Of a stretch of 64,000 nt of DNA, positions 53,899 through 63,945 are shown in pieces. Location: positions 32,666 through 96,665 of the forward strand of contig NZ_SOHM01000049.1 in the NCBI RefSeq assembly GCF_004403945.1, read 5' to 3'. Within the stretch, counting starts at the first letter, position 1. Each line of letters opens with the position of its first letter. The DNA is from Cryobacterium lactosi. Lineage in GTDB: Bacteria; Actinomycetota; Actinomycetes; Actinomycetales; Microbacteriaceae. The notes under the pieces were generated by a model. The model made no database searches. It was not told the DNA's origin and saw only the letters and a list, made by a program, of their open reading frames with translations. Made by a program: the position numbers and the translations under genes.

Positions 53899-55158
53899 GT
53901 GATATCGCCCCTCCGCAGTAAGAATGTCGCTGTCGCGCTCGCCGGGATCGCCGTCGTGTCGCTCGCCGTCACCGGGTGCTCCGGCGGCGGTTCGTCGGCC
54001 GGTGAAGGCACCGCCGCGTCCGGCACTTACACCTTCTGGGACCCATACCCCCAATTCGATGACACGTCCGACTGGGCCAAACTGATCGACACGTGCGGCG
54101 CCGAGGCCGGCGTCGCAATCGAGCGCATCGGCTACGACACCTCCGACCTCACCAGCAAGGCGCTGCTCGCCGGTCAGCAGGGCAATAGCCCCGACCTGTT
54201 GCTCGTCGACAACCCTGTGGTCTCGACCCTCGCCGAGGCGGGGCTGCTGACCGACACCGAGCAGACCGGCGCGGACACCACCGACATCGAAGAGAATATT
54301 CTCGCCGCGGGACAGATCGATGGGAAGACCTACGGAGTACCGATCGGTGCCAACACGCTGGCCTTGTATTACAACAAGACCGTCCTCGACGCGGCCGGGG
54401 TCGACCCCTCGTCAATCACGGACTGGGCCTCCCTCACGAGCGCACTCGAAAAGGTCACCGCGGCCGGCAAGAAGGGCATCACCTTCTCGGCCATCGGCAC
54501 CGAAGAGGGTAGCTTCCAGTTCCTACCCTGGTATTGGGGTAGCGGCGCCGATCTGACCGAGCTCGACTCCGACGACGCCGTCTCGGCTTTGACCCTTTGG
54601 ACCGACTGGGTCAACAAGGGCTACGCGCCGAACTCGGTTATCAACAATACCCAGACCACGACCTGGCAGGAATTCGTGACCGGTGATTACGCCTTCGCCG
54701 AAAACGGCACCTGGCAGCTGGCTGGTATCAAGGAATCGGGTATGGACTACGGCATCATTTCAATCCCTTCGAAGGACGGTGGCGCAGCCCCGGCGCCGAC
54801 CGGCGGCGAGTTCCTCACCGTGCCCGTTCAGAGCGACGACGCCCGCTACGAAGTCAGCGAGAAGATCCAGGCCTGCCTTACCAGCACCGACAACCTCGTT
54901 GCGACGGACGCGACCCTGTCGTACGTCGCGCCGACGAAAGACGCTCAAGAGGCGCAGGTCTCCGCCGACCCTGACCTCGAGCCATGGGTCACTGCCGTCG
55001 CCGATGCCCGGGGGCGCACCAGCGACGACCTAGGCACCGACTACCCGAAGATCTCGGAGCAGCTCTGGAAAGCCGTGCAGAACAGCCTCAGCGGATCGTC
55101 CAGCCCCGAGGACGCCCTGGCGGAGGCCCAGAACGCTGCCGCATCTGCCACCGAGTAG
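53899..55158 (+). CDS. ABC sugar-binding lipoprotein (arabinofuranoside locus)
   Basis: A 419-residue solute-binding protein, family 1, with lipobox AVTGC near residue 20. YGVPIGANTLALYYNKTVLD is the conserved core segment, and YWGSGADLTELDSDDAV the lid region. GTG 53899 follows AGAGG by about 9 nt. It probably binds the arabino-oligosaccharides that the GH127 enzyme hydrolyses. Confidence 0.92.
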   Translation: MISPLRSKNVAVALAGIAVVSLAVTGCSGGGSSAGEGTAASGTYTFWDPYPQFDDTSDWAKLIDTCGAEAGVAIERIGYDTSDLTSKALLAGQQGNSPDLLLVDNPVVSTLAEAGLLTDTEQTGADTTDIEENILAAGQIDGKTYGVPIGANTLALYYNKTVLDAAGVDPSSITDWASLTSALEKVTAAGKKGITFSAIGTEEGSFQFLPWYWGSGADLTELDSDDAVSALTLWTDWVNKGYAPNSVINNTQTTTWQEFVTGDYAFAENGTWQLAGIKESGMDYGIISIPSKDGGAAPAPTGGEFLTVPVQSDDARYEVSEKIQACLTSTDNLVATDATLSYVAPTKDAQEAQVSADPDLEPWVTAVADARGRTSDDLGTDYPKISEQLWKAVQNSLSGSSSPEDALAEAQNAAASATE

Positions 55159-55221
55159 CAGCACTCGCATACCCGCACCATGGCACCACCCGTGACACCG
55201 CCGAACGACGACAGGAGCACC

Positions 55222-56196
55222 ATGAGTACCCACACGATGGAACGTCGTGAGGCAGTGTCCCCCGAGAGGCCGGGCGTCCGGCCCGGCCTCAGTGGGCCCA
55301 TCCGGAGGCGTCTACCGGGCACCGGTCAGCTGACTGCTTGGGCGTTCCTTACCCCGGTCGTCGTATACCTCGCCGTTTTCTATGTCTGGCCGTTGGTCCG
55401 CAACGTCGACCTGTCGACGCATGGCTACACTGTCCGCTCCTTCATCGAAGGGAACGCACCCTTCATCGGGCTCGAGAATTTCTCCGCCGTGTTCGCTAGT
55501 CCGACCTTCGGGCCTGCGTTGATCAACACGCTGCTGTTCACCGGCATATCGATCGCGTTCCAGTTCTCGATCGGCATGGCCCTGGCGGTTTTCTTCTTTC
55601 AGAAATTCCCTCTGTCATCGACGCTGAGAGCGTTGTTCCTGGTGCCGTGGCTGCTGCCACTGATCGTGAGCGCGTCGACCTGGTCGTGGATGCTCAACAG
55701 CGACAGCGGCGTCGTCAACTCGGTGATCAGAACACTCGGCGGCGATCAGGTCAACTGGCTCACCTCACCACAGTGGGCACTCGCCAGCGTGATCATCGCC
55801 AACATCTGGATCGGGATCCCATTCAACCTCGTGATCCTCTATAGCGGTTTACAGAACGTCTCGGGCGACATCTACGAGGCCGCCGCGCTCGACGGCGCGA
55901 ATAGTTGGCAGGTCTTCTGGCGCATCACGTTCCCGCTACTCCGCCCCGTCTCGGCCATCACGATCCTGCTCGGTCTCGTCTACACGCTCAAGGTCTTCGA
56001 CATCATCTGGATAATGACGCGGGGAGGGCCCGGCGACGCGTCGACCACGTTCGCGATCTGGTCGTACCAGCTCGGTTTCGGCTCCACCCTCCCCTCGTTC
56101 GGACCGGCTGCAGCCGTCGGTAACCTGCTCATCATCATGGCTCTCGTCTGCGGCTTCATCTACCTGCGCGTGCAGAGGAAGCAGGACCAGTCATGA
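55222..56196 (+). CDS. ABC sugar permease, MalF type (arabinofuranoside locus)
   Basis: A 324-residue permease with a 40-residue cytoplasmic N-terminus and six helices. EAA loop: YEAAALDGANSWQVFWRITF. ATG 55222 has AGGAG 4-5 nt upstream, better than the open frame from 55180. Overlaps the next permease by 4 bp. Confidence 0.92.
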   Translation: MSTHTMERREAVSPERPGVRPGLSGPIRRRLPGTGQLTAWAFLTPVVVYLAVFYVWPLVRNVDLSTHGYTVRSFIEGNAPFIGLENFSAVFASPTFGPALINTLLFTGISIAFQFSIGMALAVFFFQKFPLSSTLRALFLVPWLLPLIVSASTWSWMLNSDSGVVNSVIRTLGGDQVNWLTSPQWALASVIIANIWIGIPFNLVILYSGLQNVSGDIYEAAALDGANSWQVFWRITFPLLRPVSAITILLGLVYTLKVFDIIWIMTRGGPGDASTTFAIWSYQLGFGSTLPSFGPAAAVGNLLIIMALVCGFIYLRVQRKQDQS

Positions 56197-57074
56197 GCAC
56201 CGCCATTCAACCAGCAGCCGGCCCCCGGCCAGTATCGGGACGCACCACCTCGGGGCGTGCCGGCCGGCGCAACCTTGGCACCACCGTGATCGGCGTCGTC
56301 CTCACAGCGATCATGCTGTTCCCGATCTACTGGATGATCAACGTCTCGCTGACCCCGACCGCGCAGATGCGACAGAGTCCGCCGTCGTGGTTCCCGGCCG
56401 CACCGACGCTCGACGGTTACCGCGCCGTGATCGCCGAACAGCTGCCCTTCCTCGGCACGAGCCTGCTAGTCGGACTGGGCACGGTCCTCGTGACGATCGC
56501 TCTGTCGGCACCGGCTGCGTACTCGCTCGCCAAACTGCGACCCAAGGGAGGAGGCGCACTCAGCTTCGTCCTGCTGGTCGCCCAGATGATCCCCCAAGTC
56601 ATCATGGCCATGGGCTTCTACGCGATCTACCTCAATCTCGGGATCCTCAACGAATGGTGGGGGCTCGTCATCGCCGATTCCACCCTCGCCGTCCCCTTCG
56701 GTGTTCTGATCTTCACCGCATTCATGAGCGGTATCCCCGACGAGCTGATGAGCGCCGCGAAACTCGACGGTGCCAGTTCGTGGCGCACCTTCGTCTCGGT
56801 AGTGCTACCCATCAGTCGCAACTCGGCCGTCACGGTCGGCCTCTTTGCGTTCCTCTGGGCTTGGTCCGACTTCGTCTTCTCGTCGACCCTCAATAGCGGC
56901 GGTGACGCCCAGACCATCACCCTCGGGATCTACCGCTATATCGGCAACAACAACCAGGAGTGGAACTCGATTATGGCGACCGCCGTCGTCGCGTCGATCC
57001 CCGCCACTGTTCTCCTCGTCGTCGCCCAGCGATACGTCGCAGCCGGGGTCACCGCGGGCGCCGTGAAGGACTGA
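56193..57074 (+). CDS. ABC sugar permease, MalG type (arabinofuranoside locus)
   Basis: A 293-residue permease with six helices, NVSLTPTAQMRQSPPSWFP after the first helix and EAA-type loop MSAAKLDGASSWRTFVSVVL. It overlaps the preceding gene (ATGA) and lies 7 nt before the GH127 gene. As in the mannoside locus no ATPase is encoded. Confidence 0.92.
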   Translation: MSTAIQPAAGPRPVSGRTTSGRAGRRNLGTTVIGVVLTAIMLFPIYWMINVSLTPTAQMRQSPPSWFPAAPTLDGYRAVIAEQLPFLGTSLLVGLGTVLVTIALSAPAAYSLAKLRPKGGGALSFVLLVAQMIPQVIMAMGFYAIYLNLGILNEWWGLVIADSTLAVPFGVLIFTAFMSGIPDELMSAAKLDGASSWRTFVSVVLPISRNSAVTVGLFAFLWAWSDFVFSSTLNSGGDAQTITLGIYRYIGNNNQEWNSIMATAVVASIPATVLLVVAQRYVAAGVTAGAVKD

Positions 57075-57081
57075 CGGCGAC

Positions 57082-59034
57082 ATGACCACCACACACTCCA
57101 TGAGGAGCACGCCCGTGACCACGATCCACACTTCGACGTCGACCTTCGCCGGTCCCGTCCAGCCCCGCCGTTCAGCCCTAACGCCACTTGATGCCACAGA
57201 AATCCGTCTGACCGGCGGATACTGGCGCGAAAAGCAGCAGCTCAACGCCCATGTGGTGCTGCAGCATTGCGAGGACTGGATGGAGCGCATCGGCTGGGCG
57301 GGCAACTTCGACAAAGCGGCTTCGCAAGAGACCGGCTGGGAACACGCGGGAATCGAGTTCGTCGACTCTGAAATCTACAAACTGCTCGAGGCCATGGCGT
57401 GGGAGCTGGGCCGGTCGCACGACGCCGCCCTTGCCGCCCGCTACAACCGCTACGTGCACCGGGTCGCATCGGCACAGGACGCCGACGGCTACCTGCACAC
57501 CAGCTTCGGCCGGCCCTGGCAGCCGGCCCGATACTCGAACCTCGAGTGGGGTCACGAACTCTATTCCTTCGGGCATCTCATCCAGGCCGCGGTCGCCGCA
57601 GTCCGCACACGCATCGACGTCACGCTAGTCGGCGTCGCCCGGCGACTGGCCGACCACCTCTGGACAACTTTCGGGCCCAACGGCCGTGTCGCCGTCTGCG
57701 GACACCCCGAGATTGAGCTCGCCCTGGTCGAGCTCGGGCGCGCCCTCGACGAGCCCCGCTACGTCGAACTCGCCCGCCTCTTCGTGGAGCGCCGCGGCCG
57801 CGGCCTACTCGCGCCGATCGAGTACGGCCAGGAGTACTTCCAGGACGACGTGCCGGTACGCGAGGCCGAGGTGCTCCGAGGTCACGCCGTGCGCGCCCTC
57901 TACCTCGCGGCCGGTGCGTTCGACGTTGCCGTCGAGACCGGTGACGACGACCTTGCCCGTGCCGTGCGGACCCAGTGGGAGAACACCATCGCCCGGCGCA
58001 CCTACGTGACCGGCGGCATGGGCTCGCACCACCAGGACGAGGCATACGGCGCCGACTTCGAGCTACCGCCGGACCGTGCATACTCCGAAACATGTGCCGG
58101 TATCGCATCGAACATGCTCTCGTGGCGTCTACTTCTGGACGACGGCGACCCGCGGTACGCCGACCTGATCGAGCGCACCCTTTTGAACAACATCATGGCC
58201 TCGCCCCGCGAAGACGGCCGCGCGTTCTTCTACACGAACACCCTCCACCAGCGAACCGACGGAGTCGCCCCCGACGAGAGTGCACTCAACGCTCGGGCAC
58301 TGTCGAGCCTACGGGCCCCCTGGTTCGAGGTGTCATGCTGCCCGACAAACGTCGCACGCACCCTGGCGAGCGTCGAGCTGACCTTCGCCACGACCACCGA
58401 CTCCGGGTTGCAACTGCACCAGTACGGCGACTTCGACATCGACACCGCCCTCGCCGACGGCACGCCGGTTGCCGTCTCCGTGCGCAGCGGCTACCCGTAC
58501 GACGGGCACGTCAGTATCACCTGGCGTGAGGACACAGGCCGTGAGGTCGACCTCGATCTGCGCATACCGTCATGGGCAGGTTCAGCCCGAATCAGTCGCG
58601 GGGGCGAGACTCCGGTCGTGCGAGTCGCCCGTTCGGCAACTCTGCACGGCCGATTCGGCGCCGGGGACGTCGTGACCGTTGATTTCCCCGTCGAGGCGCG
58701 CTGGGTCACGCCCGATCCCCGAATCGACGCCGTGCGCGGACAAGTCGCCGTACAGCGCGGGCCGCTGGTGCTCGTACTCGAATCCACCGACCTGCCGAGG
58801 GGCGACGTGAACGACGTCGCCGTCGACATCACCATGTCGCCGACGACAACCAGGACCGGCGCTTCTGTCGAGGTCTTGCGCAACGCTCAGACACCCGGCG
58901 GGTGGCCGTACGGCCGGCAAGACCATACGACCGAGCCACTCGGCACGGTCGATCTCGTGCCCTACGCCACCTGGGCGAATCGGGGGCCCTCGACCATGCG
59001 AGTCTGGCTTCCGGTCGCCGACCGCCCGCGCTGA
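57082..59034 (+). CDS. beta-L-arabinofuranosidase, glycoside hydrolase family 127
   Basis: A 650-residue GH127 (DUF1680) enzyme: alpha/alpha barrel followed by beta-sandwich domains. The zinc site and nucleophile are complete: E336 and C338 in YSETCAGIASN, C419 and C420 in FEVSCCPTNVART, matching Glu338, Cys340, Cys417 and Cys418 of HypBA1 from Bifidobacterium longum, where Cys417 is the nucleophile. HypBA1 removes beta-L-arabinofuranose from hydroxyproline-rich plant glycoprotein sugars. There is no signal peptide, so it works on imported sugars. ATG 57082 or ATG 57100 may start the protein. Confidence 0.92.
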   Translation: MTTTHSMRSTPVTTIHTSTSTFAGPVQPRRSALTPLDATEIRLTGGYWREKQQLNAHVVLQHCEDWMERIGWAGNFDKAASQETGWEHAGIEFVDSEIYKLLEAMAWELGRSHDAALAARYNRYVHRVASAQDADGYLHTSFGRPWQPARYSNLEWGHELYSFGHLIQAAVAAVRTRIDVTLVGVARRLADHLWTTFGPNGRVAVCGHPEIELALVELGRALDEPRYVELARLFVERRGRGLLAPIEYGQEYFQDDVPVREAEVLRGHAVRALYLAAGAFDVAVETGDDDLARAVRTQWENTIARRTYVTGGMGSHHQDEAYGADFELPPDRAYSETCAGIASNMLSWRLLLDDGDPRYADLIERTLLNNIMASPREDGRAFFYTNTLHQRTDGVAPDESALNARALSSLRAPWFEVSCCPTNVARTLASVELTFATTTDSGLQLHQYGDFDIDTALADGTPVAVSVRSGYPYDGHVSITWREDTGREVDLDLRIPSWAGSARISRGGETPVVRVARSATLHGRFGAGDVVTVDFPVEARWVTPDPRIDAVRGQVAVQRGPLVLVLESTDLPRGDVNDVAVDITMSPTTTRTGASVEVLRNAQTPGGWPYGRQDHTTEPLGTVDLVPYATWANRGPSTMRVWLPVADRPR

Positions 59035-59109
59035 CCCGCGCCTCCCAACGTCCCGCCCGATACGCGAGGCCACCCTGTTGCACCCCTCGAAAAAGCAAAG
59101 GAGCTTTCT

Positions 59110-60828
59110 GTGACCAGAACGAAGATTACGACAGGACTGTTGGCAGCGACGGCGATCCTCGCAGCGCTAGTCGTCCCGGCCGCGCCCGCAACGGCCGCCG
59201 CCGCCGGCAACACCCTCGTCGTCGACGCGGCAACCAGCATCAGGCCGGTGACCCACGTAGGGGCGGGCGGTCTCTACGCCGTATCCACCGACACCAACCC
59301 CGCGCCGGGCCTGCTAACGCCCCTGCGGCTGAAACAGCACACCCAACCGGCACCCGGTGTGCAGCAACTCGGCAACGGGGCGACCGTACCGTCAGGCGAC
59401 ATCCTTAAGACCGCGAACGCGTTCACCCGCGACGGCGCCCAATCGTACGCGCGCATGCCCGACGTCTACCCGAACTTCCCGTACCGCTGGGTCAGCTGGG
59501 AGGACTGGACCCAGAAAGTGAACACAATGGTGAAAGCCCGTGTCGACGCAACCGGCACCACCAACATCAACGGCTGGGAACTCTGGAACGAGCCAGACGG
59601 CACTTGGGACACCGCCAAGGCAGGGCCATTCCTCGACGGGTGGACCCGCACCTATCGCCTCGTGAAACAGCAAGATGCCGTCACTCCCATCATCGGCCCT
59701 AGCTACAGCCGCTACTACCCCGACCTGATGCGCGACTTCATGGCTCGGGCGAAGGCAGACGGCACCGTACCGGACGTAGTCGTGTGGCACGAACTCGAAA
59801 ACGAGACCTACAACACCGTCGACGAGCACGTCGCCGACTATAGGGCCATCGAGCGATCTCTCGGCATCAGCCCTCGGCCGATCTCGATCAACGAGTACGG
59901 CTCGCCCAGCCAGATCGACACCCCGAGCGTCGCCGCCCACTACATCGCGCAATTCGAACGCACGGGCATCAACGACGCCCAGCGGGCCTACTGGTACGAG
60001 TCGGGGACCGTCGGCGGGCTGGTCTGGAACAACCGTCCGACTGGTTCTTATTGGCTCTACAAGTGGTACGGCGAGATGGCCGGCAACATGCTCGCGGTGA
60101 CGCCGTCGGGTGACCTCGACGGGTTCGCATCGTATGACTCGAGCCGCAAGATCGTCAATGTCGCTTTCGGCGGGACCTTCGGAGACAATGCCGTGCAGGT
60201 CAAAGGTCTCGCCGGCTTTGGCGACCAGGCGACCGTTACGGTGAACTACACGCCACGCTCGGGACGGATGACGACCGTCGACGCGCCGACCAGAGTCTCA
60301 TCGACGACCATCCCGATCGTGAACGGTGCCGTCACCGTGCCGGTCACGAACCAGGACTACCTGGGCGCGTACCAGCTGGTCGTCACGCCCGCCTCGGGCC
60401 CGACAACGTCGTACCAGCAGGTCTACGAGGCCGAGAATGCCACCGTCGTGAACGCCTCCCGACTTTCGTCGACCGGCGCGTCGAATGGCGGCTACGTAGG
60501 CCGCATCGACGGTCTCGGGGACGGGCGATCGAACAGCTTCGTCGACTTCGTCGTCGAGGTGCCGACCGCCGGGGCGTACTCACTCACCACCCGGTACGCG
60601 AACGGAGGCGCGACCACGTCGACCCAGGGCCTCGCCTACAACGGCGGCGCGTACACGATGGTGTCGTATGCACCGACCGGCGCCTGGGGGCGGTTCGCTA
60701 CCTCGTCGTCGACACCGGTAACTCTCAAAGCCGGATACAACGTCATTCGGTTGGCAAAGGGCTCGCCGAACTTCGCTGGCGGCACGGGCTTCGCCGAGAT
60801 CGACTCCCTGACGGTAGCGCCCCGGTAG
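59110..60828 (+). CDS. secreted clan-A-like glycoside hydrolase with C-terminal CBM
   Basis: A 572-residue exported protein. Signal peptide 1-31 (ends ATAAAAG). The catalytic region (about 40-350) looks like a GH-A clan barrel: E161 in LWNEPDG is the acid/base and E262 in SINEYGSP the likely nucleophile, as in GH39-type enzymes, but the family is not certain. A beta domain follows, then a CBM35/CBM6-like module from about 440 (YEAENATVVNASRLSSTG) to the end. GTG 59110 has AAAGGAG 7 nt upstream. As last gene of the locus it probably releases oligosaccharides outside for the transporter. Confidence 0.78.
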   Translation: MTRTKITTGLLAATAILAALVVPAAPATAAAAGNTLVVDAATSIRPVTHVGAGGLYAVSTDTNPAPGLLTPLRLKQHTQPAPGVQQLGNGATVPSGDILKTANAFTRDGAQSYARMPDVYPNFPYRWVSWEDWTQKVNTMVKARVDATGTTNINGWELWNEPDGTWDTAKAGPFLDGWTRTYRLVKQQDAVTPIIGPSYSRYYPDLMRDFMARAKADGTVPDVVVWHELENETYNTVDEHVADYRAIERSLGISPRPISINEYGSPSQIDTPSVAAHYIAQFERTGINDAQRAYWYESGTVGGLVWNNRPTGSYWLYKWYGEMAGNMLAVTPSGDLDGFASYDSSRKIVNVAFGGTFGDNAVQVKGLAGFGDQATVTVNYTPRSGRMTTVDAPTRVSSTTIPIVNGAVTVPVTNQDYLGAYQLVVTPASGPTTSYQQVYEAENATVVNASRLSSTGASNGGYVGRIDGLGDGRSNSFVDFVVEVPTAGAYSLTTRYANGGATTSTQGLAYNGGAYTMVSYAPTGAWGRFATSSSTPVTLKAGYNVIRLAKGSPNFAGGTGFAEIDSLTVAPR

Positions 60829-60858
60829 AGCGCGAGATCCCCCGGACCGGGAAGGGGC

Positions 60859-60894
60859 CAGCTGACGCGACGGCTCTTCCCGTCGCGTCAGCTG
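60859..60894. terminator. perfect 15-bp stem hairpin after the arabinofuranoside operon
   Basis: Arms 60859-60873 and 60880-60894 are exact reverse complements with loop CTCTTC, 30 bp after the last stop. GC-rich, without T-run, as common in actinobacteria. Confidence 0.8.
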
Positions 60895-61788
60895 AACGCT
60901 GAGCTCAGCGTGCCGGTACGGGGGATCAACCACGGCATCCGCCGAGTCAACGATGCGACCAGGTGGGAACTGTTCGAAACCGAAGAGTCAGCCCACCTCA
61001 CGCCGCTGCCGGCCGACCGGTTCGAGGAAGTCAGGAGCGCGTACGGGATCGCGAAAAGCACTGCTGGCGGCAGGCCCCATTTTGAGACCGCGGCACGTAT
61101 GGATGGCGTGGAGTGCGATATTGGTCGGCACGAACCGCCGTAGGCGCAAGGGGTGCGGGTAGTGCACCCAAGACCGCAAGCCCCGATTAGCTAGCGATCC
61201 TTGGGGGTCAGAACTTCGGCGTTTGTCCTGAGTTTTCAAGCGGCCATTCCGAGGCGTGGCCGATCGAGCAGGTGCGGGGTGAATGGATATTCTTTGGTCA
61301 CCCTGCAAGTGCGCCGACTGTGTCGCTAGCAACTTGCTGCAGCCGCGCTCCGGTGATGCTCATGGGCGCTGCCCAAAAATGCCAGGGTCGACTAGACACC
61401 GTCCCTTCGGAAGTGTCTCAACGACCTCAGTGTCACCGACCAGCGACGCGTCCGACAGAGGATCGCTTGGCCTCGATCCACCGATCGGCTTGGGGCTCGG
61501 TTCAGGTTCTGATTTGACTCGGGTTGGGGTTGTGGGCGCGGATACTCCTCGACCTGCGGCTCGGCCGTGGTGGATCGGAATGACGTCGATACAGTCGGTG
61601 CCGAGGTGGCTAGGCGAAGCGTCCACCTGCTCGGAGATGGCCGCACGAGACATGCCGGAGCCTCCGGTACTTCCACGCCCACCCTTGAGGGGCGAGCCGG
61701 CCGGATCGGATCACCGCGGCGAGTGCAGCGCCAGGTGCGATCTCTGCAGTGCGACGCGCCACTTCCTGGACACCGGAGCTGCTGGGCG
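60895..61788. other. degenerate region with transposase-like and YjbR-like scraps
   Basis: A plus-strand frame at 60910-61143 contains AHLTPLPADRFEE, resembling the tail of an integrase-type transposase. On the minus strand, LVDPGIFGQRP ending at 61360 resembles the end of the YjbR remnant at 61789 (PVDPATFGQRS). No intact gene. Confidence 0.35.
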
Positions 61789-62176
61789 TCACGAGCGCTG
61801 ACCGAAGGTGGCCGGGTCGACAGGCTGTTGCGTCTGGGACATGTTTTCCACGACAAGCAGGTAGGACTCGGTGACGAGCTCGTCGACGAAAGCCGCGTCA
61901 AGACCGCCATCGGGTTGAAGGGTGATCCAATGCTGCTTGTTCATGTGACAGCCCAGCGTGATGTCCGCGCGCGCCGTTCGGAGACTGAGTGCACCTGCGG
62001 GGGCCGCCTTGAGAATGACGATCGGCTCGCCGGCCACCACGGTTTGCAACATGAACACCGTGCCGCGTACTCTATACACGTCCCAGTCCACACCCGAATG
62101 GATGGGTGAGTTCCGCCCCCGGCAGCTCCAGCGTTCGTTCCGCCGCCGCCCGCTCCTGCAGCTTTTTACCATTCAT
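61789..62176 (-). pseudogene. MmcQ/YjbR-family protein, frameshifted
   Basis: ATG 62176 with GGAAGG upstream starts MNGKKLQERAAAERTLELPG and HPFG. A single-base change near 62096 moves the rest to another frame: WDVYRVRGTVFMLQ, then GCHMNKQHWITLQPDGGLD and ESYLLVVENM, the core of the YjbR (CyaY-like fold) family. An intact gene would encode a ~128-residue protein of uncertain function. Confidence 0.75.
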
Positions 62177-62480
62177 TGGATTTCCTTCCGTCACATCCCA
62201 TACGCTCACCGGTTCGCCGCGTTCCCCGCACACCGCGAGCCTCCGGAGCCGCCGTGCCGCGGCTTCAAGCGCGGAGCACGCTCAGCCCGCTCGAAGCCGA
62301 ACACTCCCCCACAGGCACCTCGATGACTTTGATCAACAATTGTCCACGACTGGGCGAGACGAACTTGAAACCAATCAGCTTGACAGGAGCGTTCCAGTTA
62401 GGGGGCTTCAGCGTCCGTATGGCATGATTCATCCGCCATATTTGCGCCGGCAAGAGCGGGTCACGGCCATACCGACATCA
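62177..62480. other. no gene recognised
   Basis: Lower-quality frames on both strands and no motifs that I can assign. Confidence 0.3.
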
Positions 62481-62663
62481 TTACAGTGCGCCCGATTTTT
62501 CTGCGAACGTGTCGTCGGCCATTCGCGCGACGTGCAGGGTCATGTGGGTTACTTCGTCGTCGGCAAGTTGCTCGCCCAAGCGCAATTCGAGCACCGTCTG
62601 GAGCTTGAGCGCCGCTATAAAGGCGGCCACGGCTGGCGCGGGAGCGGGAATGGGCGGGCTCAA
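62481..62663 (-). pseudogene. possible PRD-domain fragment (BglG-type antiterminator)
   Basis: The frame contains LELRLGEQLADDEVTHMTLHVARM, whose spacing resembles the end of a PTS regulation domain (L-P-x-D-E-V-x-x-x-x-L-H). Nothing upstream supports a complete antiterminator. Confidence 0.3.
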
Positions 62664-62799
62664 TGCAAGACCCTCTGCATTCTGGTGGGATTTAGCCGAA
62701 CACGATCTCCATGGCCGCGAATGAACGTCGATCTACTTCTCACTGCACAAGTGCAGCCCGTCACCGATCCGTCCATCAAATTGCCCGTACTTGGAGTAA

Positions 62800-63945
62800 C
62801 TAGGTTATGGGCACGCGTGCAACGACGATGTCATGGCTTCCCAGCGCGTTGAGAATGGATGTTGCCTGGATCAAGGCGCCTTCGTTCGTCCACGTCAGAG
62901 ATTGGCTGTAGCCAGAGTTCTCGAGGTCGAGGTGACGGGAGGCAGACACCGGGAGGCGGAGAGTTTGCCACTCCCCGCCGCCACCACTCGAATTGAACAG
63001 CGCGAGGTTGGATTCCGTTCCATCCGCTTCGATGGACAGCCGGCCGGTAACAAGCAGATTCACCTGCCCATCAGCGCCAACTCGCCAAGCCACATTTGGG
63101 CTTCCAGAGAGGGTGGTACCCGTCGTGCTTACCAGTAGTTGACCCAAGTCATCGGGGGTGCCCCAGCTAAGACCATCGGTCGAACTCGCGATGTAAACGG
63201 GAACGATTGTCGGGCCGACAACCTCGAACACAGCTCTAAAACTGCCGTCAGGAAGCTCACCCGTCGCGACAAACATACCGGGGCGCTGGTACCCGTCGGA
63301 CACTCCAAAGTCGATGACAGGCTCGGCCCAGTGCTGGAGGTCCTTGGTCGTTCGGTGCACGAGGACTTGGAGCATTCCTCTGTCCTTTTCGCGTTCATCG
63401 GCATAGACGCAGACGAGCTGCCCGTCGGCCATGTATAGGTCGGGTTCCCAAACTGCCGTGGTCGTGGCGTGAGGGGAGGAATCGTAGATCGCAGGTCCGC
63501 CTGCGTCGACTTGGGACACGAAGGACCAGGTTTCACCCCGATCCACGCTTGCGTAGATCACGATGTGCGTTTCGGACATGTCCTCGGGGATCGCGTTGCC
63601 GGCAAGCAACAGCGAACCTCGTGGATACCCACCGAACTCGACAGGAAGCTCGAAAAGAGAAGGCTGGTACCGGTTTCCTATCCCCAAAAACGTGTCCACC
63701 ACCTGCGCGACCAGGGTCCAGCTGCGGCCGTCGTCATCACTTCGCCACACTGGGAACGCTCGCCCGTCAGTCGTTTCGTCAACGTAGACCTCCGCCGACA
63801 GAAAAATGGCACCCTCGTTGGGTCCCGAAGGGTCCGTCACCAGCAATCGGGTGTAGTTGGCGCCAGTCTCGTCGGCGCGGCCCGAACGTAGGATGCACAG
63901 CTCGGGGGCGCTGGTTGAGAGCGGCAGCGGATATACAGAGTTCAC
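62800..63945 (-). CDS. sialidase-fold (BNR repeat) protein, possible exo-acting glycosidase
   Basis: A 381-residue six-bladed beta-propeller protein with Asp-box motifs SDDDGRSW and SVDRGETW and related strands (SSTDGLSWGT). SLLLAGNAIPEDMSETHI and YASVDRGETWSFV are typical of sialidase-like GH33/GH93 folds. No signal peptide is visible from ATG 63945. A GH93-like exo-arabinanase activity would suit the neighbouring arabinofuranoside locus, but the sequence alone does not prove it. Confidence 0.7.
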   Translation of the reverse strand: MNSVYPLPLSTSAPELCILRSGRADETGANYTRLLVTDPSGPNEGAIFLSAEVYVDETTDGRAFPVWRSDDDGRSWTLVAQVVDTFLGIGNRYQPSLFELPVEFGGYPRGSLLLAGNAIPEDMSETHIVIYASVDRGETWSFVSQVDAGGPAIYDSSPHATTTAVWEPDLYMADGQLVCVYADEREKDRGMLQVLVHRTTKDLQHWAEPVIDFGVSDGYQRPGMFVATGELPDGSFRAVFEVVGPTIVPVYIASSTDGLSWGTPDDLGQLLVSTTGTTLSGSPNVAWRVGADGQVNLLVTGRLSIEADGTESNLALFNSSGGGGEWQTLRLPVSASRHLDLENSGYSQSLTWTNEGALIQATSILNALGSHDIVVARVPIT

